Positions 1 to 4,953 of a stretch of DNA of 16,827 nucleotides are shown piece by piece. Made by a program: the position numbers and the translations under genes. The notes under the pieces were generated by a model. It ran no database searches and had not been told where the DNA came from. It was given only the letters and a program-made list of their open reading frames with translations. The stretch is from JAYEHC01 sp964490635. GTDB taxonomy: Bacteria > Patescibacteriota > Minisyncoccia > JAHIHE01 > JAGLIN01. Numbering within the stretch: position 1 is the stretch's first letter; the number at the start of each line of letters is the position of its first letter. The DNA is taken from contig CAZBCK010000021.1 in assembly GCA_964490635.1 (NCBI GenBank), positions 1 through 16,827 on the forward strand, in the 5' to 3' direction.

Positions 1-89
1 AATTAACCTAATATTCTACCATAAATTTCGGTGTCATTTTAGATGATTTGATGCGCTTGATAAGATATTTTGATATGCTATTGTGTAAT

Positions 90-252
90 GAAAAATTTAT
101 TTAACTGACAATTTTATGTTTTATCAAAAACAACAAAATTTGCTATCTACTTGTATCAGCGAACACCAACGGTCGTTGTTTTTGAGTTTTTATAATTGAT
201 ATCTCTATTATATTAAATTCTTGCAGCGATCTTAATGGTCGTTTTTTTAGTT
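90..252 (+). ncRNA. Candidate non-coding unit A ending in a terminator-like hairpin
   Basis: There is no credible ORF here. Seen directly: the stretch aligns in order with 365-541. Shared blocks are TGTT(C/T)TATCAAA, CTATCTA(C/T)TTG, CGGTC(G/A)TTGTTTTTGA and TTTTTATAA. The unit ends with a short hairpin (AGCGATC, loop TTAAT, GGTCGTT with G-T pairs) followed by a run of seven T at about 223-248. The motif GGTCGTT occurs twice, once upstream near 171 and once in the terminator arm, so the left arm of the hairpin could pair with either copy. Inference: a small RNA, or a leader with attenuator-like alternatives. The strand is chosen from the T-run; no clear promoter was found. Confidence 0.3.
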
Positions 253-287
253 ATGGCTTATTGCTAATGAATTTCAATATGTGCTAT

Positions 288-344
288 GGTGACGGGCACC
301 TTTAAGGTGCCCGTCACCAAGAAAAGGTGCCCGTCACCAAGAAA
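288..344. repeat. GGTGACGGGCACC palindrome with an extra arm
   Basis: A perfect 13-bp inverted repeat: GGTGACGGGCACC (288-300), loop TTTAA, GGTGCCCGTCACC (306-318). The right arm is then repeated at 326-338, giving a 20-nt direct repeat of period 20. The same element, slightly degraded, occurs at 4275-4307. Short GC-rich palindromes in an AT-rich background match the REP type, which in other bacteria is spread by REP-associated tyrosine transposases (RAYT). No such transposase is in the window, so that link is inference. Confidence 0.8.
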
Positions 345-364
345 CATTTTATATATTTGTTTGC

Positions 365-541
365 AGGAGTTAATTTAAATCAATAATATTCAAAATTATG
401 TTCTATCAAAGGAAACAACTATCTATTTGCAAACTTATCCGAACATTCACGGTCATTGTTTTTGATGTGATTTTTATAAAATGTTAATACAAACACCTAT
501 TTTAATGAAAACAAACGACCGTTCAAACGGCCGTTTTTTAA
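365..541 (+). ncRNA. Candidate non-coding unit B, diverged copy of unit A
   Basis: This is the second copy of the unit at 90-252, with the same order of conserved blocks and clear divergence between them. It ends in a better hairpin: AACGACCGT, loop TCAA, ACGGCCGTT with one mismatch, then a run of T (about 513-539). An upstream ACGGTCATTG (about 449) could compete for the left arm ACGACCGT. The changes relative to unit A keep the hairpin, which argues mildly for selection on structure. A pair of small RNAs, or two copies of an inactive element, are both possible. Confidence 0.32.
513..541 (+). terminator. Rho-independent terminator-like hairpin
   Basis: The sequence AACGACCGT / TCAA / ACGGCCGTT forms a 9-bp stem with one mismatch, followed by about six T. 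It closes the non-coding unit at 365-541. No gene lies directly upstream on the plus strand. Confidence 0.5.
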
Positions 542-799
542 TATCTTTAGAACTTACACATTTGGAGTGTCAAACGAGCAATAGCGGAGTTTGACTTGAA
601 AAAACATTTCCCCGTTGCAATCTCTCAGTAGAGAACTGCGACAAGCAAGCGTATAATCCGCTGCAGTTCTCTACTGAGAGATTGTAGCAAGGCAAGAAGG
701 TGTGATGAGATTGAAATTCCCGCTTTCAGATAGAACTCCGCTACCGCTCGTTCTATACTCCAAAATGCGGTAAGATTAAAACGCATAAGTCCTAATCTT
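541..799. repeat. Long nested inverted repeat, copy 1 (MITE/REP-like)
   Basis: Outer arms 559-602 and 724-768 are imperfect reverse complements over about 44 nt. Each arm contains its own small palindrome: TCAAAC...GTTTGA (570-594) and ATAGAAC...GTTCTAT (730-756) around the conserved core GAGCAATAGCGGA or its complement. Inside lies a perfect 22-bp inverted repeat, 618-639 against 663-684. The flanks (TTAGAACTTACACATTTGG on the left, AAAACGCATAAGTCCTAA on the right) also match those of the copy at 1610-1763, so the element probably extends to about 541-799. It encodes no protein. It has MITE- or BIME-like architecture without an autonomous partner here. Confidence 0.75.
618..684. repeat. Perfect 22-bp inverted repeat nested in copy 1
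   Basis: Positions 618-639 and 663-684 are exact reverse complements with a 23-nt loop. The arm core TCTCTCAGTAGAGAACTGCG closely resembles TCTCTCAGCAGAGGACTGCG inside argS (9293-9312), differing at two positions. It therefore appears to be a mobile palindrome family with one copy intergenic and one inside a coding sequence. Confidence 0.8.
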
Positions 800-931
800 A
801 ATAACATCTTGTTTTCCGGATATAAATTCTAACAGAGACTTAGATCCAGGAAACAGGAATTTATGAAAATTCCTGCGCTTTTTCGACATCGGATCTTATA
901 CTATCAGGGAAACCAGCATTATGATTGATAA

Positions 932-1072
932 ACCATCGATCTGGTCGTTGCCAATAACAAGTTCAGCACTTTAGAAACAACCGCAGTTGATATGGCAAAG
1001 AATGTCATAATAGTTGTCGAAAGAGAAGAAATGTATAAGCGACTGCTGGTTGAGATAGGCAGAAAAACATAG
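932..1072 (+). pseudogene. C-terminal gene fragment, possibly CoaB-like
   Basis: An open stretch without a start codon reads ..DLVVANNKFSTLETTAVD.. and ends ..YKRLLVEIGRKT at a TAG (1070-1072). Upstream the frame closes at 929, so only about 46 codons remain. The pattern D-hydrophobic-V-A-N followed by a K/E-rich amphipathic end loosely resembles the C terminus of phosphopantothenate-cysteine ligase (CoaB). The CoaC-like fragment 200 nt downstream makes that more plausible. The TAG overlaps the strong ribosome-binding site of the next small gene, as in an operon. Identity is tentative; that it is a remnant of something coding is more likely than not. Confidence 0.4.
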
Positions 1073-1084
1073 GAGGACACTAAA

Positions 1085-1219
1085 ATGGATAAGAACGATT
1101 TCGTAAATTGCCTAAAATGCGGAGAGATTATTTCTCAAAAGGATAATTTTTGCAAATACTGCGGACAGAGAAATCAAGAAAGCGAGCGCGACCATGCTGT
1201 GTTTGATACGATTTTGTAG
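1085..1219 (+). CDS. Small zinc-ribbon protein (44 aa)
   Basis: The ORF runs from ATG at 1085 with a perfect AGGAGG (1071-1076) eight bases upstream, one of the few strong ribosome-binding sites in the window. The protein contains NCLKCG (Cys9, Cys12) and FCKYCGQ (Cys23, Cys26), a CXXC-X10-CXXC zinc-ribbon layout, followed by a charged tail. Such short ribbons usually sit at the N terminus of larger proteins, so this could be a free-standing small protein or a truncated one. It lies between two gene remnants of the same orientation with tight spacing, suggesting a former operon. The function is unknown. Confidence 0.5.
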   Translation: MDKNDFVNCLKCGEIISQKDNFCKYCGQRNQESERDHAVFDTIL

Positions 1220-1266
1220 ATCTATGGAGAAGTATGCCAATAGACAAGAACAAAGGAGGAACAGCA

Positions 1267-1595
1267 ATGAGAAAGAATGTTATTCTGGGAATTACAGGAA
1301 GCGTGGCAACAATAATGCTTTTCAAACTTGTTGATAAGCTTGAAAAAAACGGCTTTCAGGTGAAAGTGATCACCACAAAAGCTTCCTGGCTATTTGTGTT
1401 CTCGGTGCTTTTCAGAAAACCCAAAAAGATATTCGAGTTCCTGAAAATATGGGAATCGGGACTTCTGGAGTTCACCTTGTTTAATAAAACCGTAAATTTT
1501 TTCACTGGACTTTGTCAGCAACAATGCTATCTTTCTTAACTTGTGCCAGCCACATTTTAAAAGGCAAAACGACCAAATTACGAAAACGCTTTTAA
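1267..1595 (+). pseudogene. Frameshifted CoaC-like flavoprotein (HFCD family) remnant
   Basis: The start is the ATG at 1267, with AGGAGG at 1254-1259, not the ATG at 1234. The N terminus, MRKNVILGITGSVATIMLFK followed by LVDKLEKNGFQVKVITTKAS, matches the first beta-alpha-beta of the flavoprotein family that includes phosphopantothenoylcysteine decarboxylase (CoaC), with its (I/L)LG(I/V)TGS FMN-binding turn. The frame ends after 90 aa at 1539, against about 170-180 aa for the family. Near 1517-1523 another frame takes over (..ATMLSFLTCAS.., from about 1521, to the stop at 1593-1595), which resembles the later '.ADN.LS..' segment. I read this as an indel plus 3' loss. CoaC versus another HFCD flavoprotein cannot be decided. 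Confidence 0.6.
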
Positions 1596-1609
1596 CAAAT
1601 ATATAACGA

Positions 1610-1763
1610 CTTTAATATATTTACGACTTACGCGTTTCATTTCGGAATGTAGAACGAGCAATAGCGTAGTTCTACCTGAAAGCGGAAGTTAATTGTTTTT
1701 TAAGGTCAAACTCCGCTATCACTTGTTTGATATTCCAAATGTGCAAGCCCTAATATTTCTAGT
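1610..1763. repeat. Long inverted repeat, copy 2 (MITE/REP-like)
   Basis: Arms 1638-1681 and 1702-1741 are imperfect reverse complements. Each holds a small palindrome (TAGAAC...GTTCTA, 1650-1674; TCAAAC...GTTTGA, 1706-1730) around GAGCAATAGCGTA or its complement. Arm and flank sequences match copy 1 (541-799), but the inner 22-bp hairpin is absent. Its right end overlaps the stop codon of the minus-strand gene ending at 1759, so the hairpin lies right at the 3' end of that transcript and may stabilise or end it. The two copies bracket the decayed gene cluster at 930-1600. Confidence 0.72.
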
Positions 1764-3099
1764 TATAGATAATCATCTGATCAACCACCGTGTTCGTCTT
1801 ATAAATTGACCCAATATATTTCTTTGTTGTGGAAAGATAGATATTCGCGCCGCTTTGACCATTCCACATTACGGGATCGTGGACAATATAGCCTTTAGAA
1901 TCTTTACTATGGATAACAACATAATGCCCCGCTCCCCTACCGAGTGCACGAATAAAGACAATCACGGGATGTCCGCCTGCTATTTGGCGATCAATCGTAT
2001 TCCAGTTATCTTTTGTTAATCCGCCGGAGACGCGCCACGGCGATCCGATCAAATCCAAAAATCTCCATTGTTTTGGCCAAACGATTAAGTCATAATAATA
2101 GATTGGTTGTTTGGCAAGTCGCGCGGGATCTATATCTATACCATAATATTTATAAACCATTGCCACCGAAGAGATAGCGCAACCGTAATCATCAATTGAA
2201 GAATTGGAAAATCCGATTGTATTATTTTTCCATCTTGGATCATTCTGAGAAAAATACCAGCTTGCTGAAGCAAGATTTCCTGACGGTCTTTCCGCCAGTG
2301 CGGAAATTCGGGCGATCTCCGCTTCTTTGTCTCTCCGCAATTTATTTATATCGCCCAAGATCGTTTTCTTCTGATTTTTAACATTGAACAGCAAATCCTG
2401 ATATTTATATTCCTTTCCCTTTGTCTCTTCAAACAAAGTTTCTTTGGCAGTTTTTTGCGAATCGGCCAGTTCTTTTTTATCCAAAAGTTTTTTGCTTAAT
2501 TCTTCCAATTCTGCTTTCTTATCCTGCAAAACAATTTTTTCTTCTTCAAGTTCTATTTTTATATCTTTTAATTTATCAAGGGCATTCTTAATCTTCTCTC
2601 CAACCGTATCCACATATTCAGCCTGATTAAGAAAATCAGAAAGCTCCTCGCTTTTTAGAAGAATTTCCAAAGCTGTTTCTTTGTCATAATTATTTATTTC
2701 TCTCAACAATGATTTCAAGATCTCTTTCTGCTTTTTTATTTCGCCTTCTTTGATTTGGATTCTAATGATCAGATTATTTATTTCAAGATTTGTTTGGTCT
2801 ATTTGCGCTTGTGTTGCTTCAATTTCCAAATCCAACTGTGCGATCTGCGCGTCAAGAAGTTCAATTTCGTTTTCCAAACTTTGTTCTTCTATCCTAAGAT
2901 TATAAATGATATCTTTGTACAATTCCGCTTGATTTTCCAAATTTTTTACCTGATCGCTTTTCTCTTCAATCTGATCTTCTATTTCGTTCACCAAATCTGC
3001 TTTTGTTTGTTTCGTGTTCACACCAAAAAACGGTGTCACAACGAAAAACACTATTAACAATAATGTGATGATTAGTTTTTTTCGTTTAATTATAACCAT
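1759..3099 (-). CDS. Secreted coiled-coil protein with C39-type cysteine peptidase domain
   Basis: Start chosen at 3099 (MVIIKRKKLIITLL..., 446 aa). The longer ATG at 3141 lies inside a promoter (3130-3159) and would put 14 residues ahead of an otherwise normal signal peptide. Residues 1-35 are a signal peptide or N-terminal anchor. About 36-270 is heptad-rich coiled coil, including '..ALEILLKSEELSDFL..', similar to the N-terminal coil of CwlO/PcsB-type cell-wall proteins. The C-terminal ~160 residues form a peptidase C39_2-like domain: Q285 region (YFSQNDPRW), catalytic Cys307 in DDYGCAISS, His392 in GHYVV, Asp408 in VHDP. It is probably exported and cleaves peptides at the cell surface; the substrate is unknown. 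Transporter-linked bacteriocin C39 peptidases are a less likely parallel, because no ABC domains are present. Confidence 0.85.
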   Translation of the reverse strand: MVIIKRKKLIITLLLIVFFVVTPFFGVNTKQTKADLVNEIEDQIEEKSDQVKNLENQAELYKDIIYNLRIEEQSLENEIELLDAQIAQLDLEIEATQAQIDQTNLEINNLIIRIQIKEGEIKKQKEILKSLLREINNYDKETALEILLKSEELSDFLNQAEYVDTVGEKIKNALDKLKDIKIELEEEKIVLQDKKAELEELSKKLLDKKELADSQKTAKETLFEETKGKEYKYQDLLFNVKNQKKTILGDINKLRRDKEAEIARISALAERPSGNLASASWYFSQNDPRWKNNTIGFSNSSIDDYGCAISSVAMVYKYYGIDIDPARLAKQPIYYYDLIVWPKQWRFLDLIGSPWRVSGGLTKDNWNTIDRQIAGGHPVIVFIRALGRGAGHYVVIHSKDSKGYIVHDPVMWNGQSGANIYLSTTKKYIGSIYKTNTVVDQMIIYN

Positions 3100-3129
3100 T
3101 TTAACAGCATAATTATTTAAGCTATTTTT

Positions 3130-3159
3130 ATTATAGCACATTTTTTAGGATTGATTCAA
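3130..3159 (-). promoter_or_regulatory. Extended -10 promoter for the coiled-coil/C39 gene
   Basis: On the minus strand: TTGAAT (3159-3154), an 18-nt spacer, TATAAT (3135-3130), with an extended TGC just before the -10. The predicted transcription start is near 3123, 24 nt upstream of the ATG at 3099. This decides the start, since the alternative ATG at 3141 would not be transcribed. No Shine-Dalgarno sequence is visible between them. Confidence 0.65.
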
Positions 3160-3192
3160 CCCCTGTGTGTTTTAAAAATTACATTCCGGTTT

Positions 3193-3224
3193 ATAAAAAA
3201 GAAGTTTACCAATTTGGCAAACTT
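3193..3224 (-). terminator. Rho-independent terminator of the 203-aa gene
   Basis: Directly after the stop codon, minus strand: AAGTTTGCC, loop AAATT, GGTAAACTT (one G-T pair), then CTTTTTT. A 9-bp stem with a U-run, well placed. Confidence 0.8.
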
Positions 3225-3836
3225 TTATTTTTTGTGGTAAACTTTCCAAATTTCTCCGTGTTTCAATAATCTCAAATCTTTTTCTTCAACGGTAATGTGC
3301 CAATGTGAATTATCTGGCTTGTCGGATATATTATAGGTACAATGACCATTGCTTAGATAATTAACAGACACAACAAAAAAAATATCAAGGTCAAATTCAG
3401 GTTCTTTACCAATGTCAATTCCCAAACAAAGCATTTGCGGTTTTCTATGACTGTATCCTTCTATCACTTCTCCGACAAGATTGCGTATTTTTTCAAAGGA
3501 TTCTAATTTGACTTGAGCTTTGTCTCCTTCGCAAAATAGCGTTTCGGGAAATCTTCTAATAATTTTTCCCCCGCAATATCCGGTTGTTTTCTTTCGTTTA
3601 ATGTATTCTCTGGAATCAACCACCTCAAGACAATTATAATACACATCCACCACTTTACTGTTTTCCATTCTTACCTGTGCTAATGCCGGATCTCTATAAA
3701 TGCCAGGGAGACAATCACCAGTCCTAAAACAGGATCCTTCACTCAATACAATCTTATGAAAGCCAACGATTTTACCTCCCTTATTTTCATTAACAAAAAC
3801 TTCATCTCCGATTTCAAGCAACAAAATATTTACCAT
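3225..3836 (-). CDS. Uncharacterised 203-aa protein
   Basis: I do not recognise this family. The start at 3836 is supported by AGGAGG eight bases upstream (3850-3845) and a promoter at 3866-3894. The N terminus (LEIGDEVFVNENKGGKIVGF) looks like a small beta-barrel of KOW/SH3-like type. The middle has several cysteines (SCFRTGDC, YCGGK). The C-terminal half has alternating hydrophobic strands (LDIFFVVSVNYL, HWHITVEEKDL). No signal peptide or membrane segment is seen, so it is probably cytosolic. It is a single-gene unit with its own promoter and terminator. The strong ribosome-binding site, unlike its housekeeping neighbours, hints at later acquisition. Confidence 0.75.
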   Translation of the reverse strand: MVNILLLEIGDEVFVNENKGGKIVGFHKIVLSEGSCFRTGDCLPGIYRDPALAQVRMENSKVVDVYYNCLEVVDSREYIKRKKTTGYCGGKIIRRFPETLFCEGDKAQVKLESFEKIRNLVGEVIEGYSHRKPQMLCLGIDIGKEPEFDLDIFFVVSVNYLSNGHCTYNISDKPDNSHWHITVEEKDLRLLKHGEIWKVYHKK

Positions 3837-3865
3837 TTATCATTCCTCCTTTAATTATTAATGGC

Positions 3866-3894
3866 ATATTAACATAAATTGTTTTAAAAAACAA
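3866..3894 (-). promoter_or_regulatory. Promoter and ribosome-binding site of the 203-aa gene
   Basis: Minus strand TTGTTT (3894-3889), a 17-nt spacer, TAATAT (3871-3866), followed within 20 nt by AAAGGAGG and ATG at 3836. The -35 is 4/6 and the -10 5/6 to consensus in AT-rich DNA, so confidence is moderate. Confidence 0.45.
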
Positions 3895-3915
3895 ATATTA
3901 TAACTATTCGCGCTT

Positions 3916-4239
3916 TCAAACTTCTCCCACATCATCTCCTCCGCAAAACGGGCAAATGTACACACTGCCTTTACTTTCCTTTTTCTTACTTGTTGCTATG
4001 ACAACTTTCTTATAGACTCTTTTTATATATATTTGCTTTGCAAAATAATAGAATGCTTCATGCTCGCTGATTGGCATTCCTTCTCGCGGACATTCCGGAT
4101 TTTTGCACTGTAGAGCGTCAGTTCTATATCTGTCCGGATGCTTGTCTCCGGACGGTGGATTAAATTCATCCCAGTCCTGATATGACTTAAAGTGCTTTTT
4201 GAAAAGCTCTCTTTTATACCAAATTTTATGGCGTTTCAT
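3916..4239 (-). CDS. Uncharacterised zinc-ribbon-like protein (107 aa)
   Basis: The family is not recognised. It has two cysteine pairs: CKNPEC (Cys45, Cys50) and ICPFCGG (Cys96, Cys99). These probably form one zinc site separated by a basic, aromatic-rich segment (FYYFAKQIYIKRVYKK). The last pair is typical of a C-terminal zinc knuckle. The protein is basic overall and has no signal peptide, so nucleic-acid binding is possible but not shown. The ATG at 4239 has no Shine-Dalgarno; TATAAA lies just upstream (about 4246). The gene lies between the unknown 203-aa gene and a GTGACGGG palindrome. Confidence 0.65.
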   Translation of the reverse strand: MKRHKIWYKRELFKKHFKSYQDWDEFNPPSGDKHPDRYRTDALQCKNPECPREGMPISEHEAFYYFAKQIYIKRVYKKVVIATSKKKESKGSVYICPFCGGDDVGEV

Positions 4240-4274
4240 AGAATTGATTTATATACTGATAGGTAACATTGCTA

Positions 4275-4307
4275 AGTGACGGGTATCCTTTAAGGTGCCC
4301 GTCACTT
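4275..4307. repeat. Second copy of the GTGACGGGCACC palindrome
   Basis: Arms AAGTGACGGGTATCC and GGTGCCCGTCACTT with a TTTAA-type loop. The right arm keeps the sequence found at 306-318; the left arm has a C-to-T change and a one-base bulge. It lies between the Nudix gene and the zinc-ribbon gene and may act as a transcript-end hairpin for the former, but lacks a clear U-run. Confidence 0.75.
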
Positions 4308-4322
4308 ATTGTTAATAGAATT

Positions 4323-4787
4323 TTACTCAAATTTTTTTAAGATATGATTAATAACACACTCGTAATAATATTTTTCTTTACTAAGAATCATTTTTTCTAT
4401 CATCAAAAAATCACTTGGAATAATTTTATTTTTTATTTTAATAATATACTCTAGGTCAAACCACTTCGATTCTCCTTCAGAACTATTTGATATATTTATT
4501 GTTTTCGGAAACAGTCGACAAATATGCAAAAGAAAATGCTGGGCTATTATTTCATTTTCAATCAAGTGCTCCGACACTAACCCGCAATAATCCTCAAATT
4601 CCGATTCAATACCAGACTCTTCTGAAATTTCTCTAACGGCCGCTTCTGAAAAATGTTCATCTTTTTCTATTTTCCCACCCGGCAATCCGAAAAGTCCGAC
4701 ATAGTCTCCTCTGGTCCGCTTAATAAGGAGAATCTTATTGTCTCTGATCAAAACCGCTATCGCGACTGAAAGAGGAAATTCTTTCAT
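4323..4787 (-). CDS. Nudix hydrolase
   Basis: Hydrolyses a nucleoside diphosphate linked to some other group, releasing a monophosphate; the substrate cannot be told from sequence. A perfect Nudix box GX5EX7REUXEEXGU runs from Gly38 to Ile60 (GKIEKDE...REISEESGI), with the metal-binding glutamates Glu53, Glu56 and Glu57. The upstream strand IAVLIRDNKILLIKRTRG is typical of MutT-like or NTP-cleaning members. At 154 aa it is a normal single-domain length. The ATG at 4787 has no Shine-Dalgarno. A 14-bp inverted repeat of the TGTCAT family lies 23 nt upstream (4810-4864). Confidence 0.9.
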   Translation of the reverse strand: MKEFPLSVAIAVLIRDNKILLIKRTRGDYVGLFGLPGGKIEKDEHFSEAAVREISEESGIESEFEDYCGLVSEHLIENEIIAQHFLLHICRLFPKTINISNSSEGESKWFDLEYIIKIKNKIIPSDFLMIEKMILSKEKYYYECVINHILKKFE

Positions 4788-4809
4788 ATTTATGGTTTAG
4801 TTAGTTGAC

Positions 4810-4864
4810 TGTCATCCCAGAAAGTAAAACTTCTTTACGCTCTAAAAAATTTTCTGGAATGACA
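4810..4864. repeat. TGTCATCCCAGAAA inverted repeat
   Basis: Arms 4810-4823 and 4851-4864 are reverse complements with one mismatch, with a 27-nt loop. The TGTCAT ends are shared with repeats at 13113-13239 and 13286-13312. It is a small MITE-like element between fusA and the Nudix gene. Confidence 0.7.
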
Positions 4865-4897
4865 GAAAAATGAGACAGTTCTTGTTTATTCTCCCCA

Positions 4898-4929
4898 TAA
4901 TAAAAGCATACCAAACAGGCATACTTTTA
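4898..4929 (-). terminator. Rho-independent terminator of fusA
   Basis: Minus strand: AAAAGTATGCC (4928-4918), loop TGTTT, GGTATGCTTTT (4912-4902), then ATTATGG. An 11-bp stem with two G-T pairs and a U-rich right arm, 25 nt past the fusA stop. No plus-strand gene ends here. Confidence 0.75.
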
Positions 4930-4953
4930 TCAAATTCTAAACCTACACTAATA

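Noticed and set aside
90..541. CRISPR array
   Set aside because: Repeated blocks occur only twice, are diverged and spaced by hundreds of bases; no regular repeat-spacer pattern.
625..807. 60-codon minus-strand ORF
   Set aside because: It lies entirely in the long inverted repeat and its sequence follows the palindrome arms, not a protein.
3100..3141. ATG at 3141 as start of the C39 protein
   Set aside because: It overlaps an extended -10 promoter; the ATG at 3099 begins directly at a normal signal peptide.
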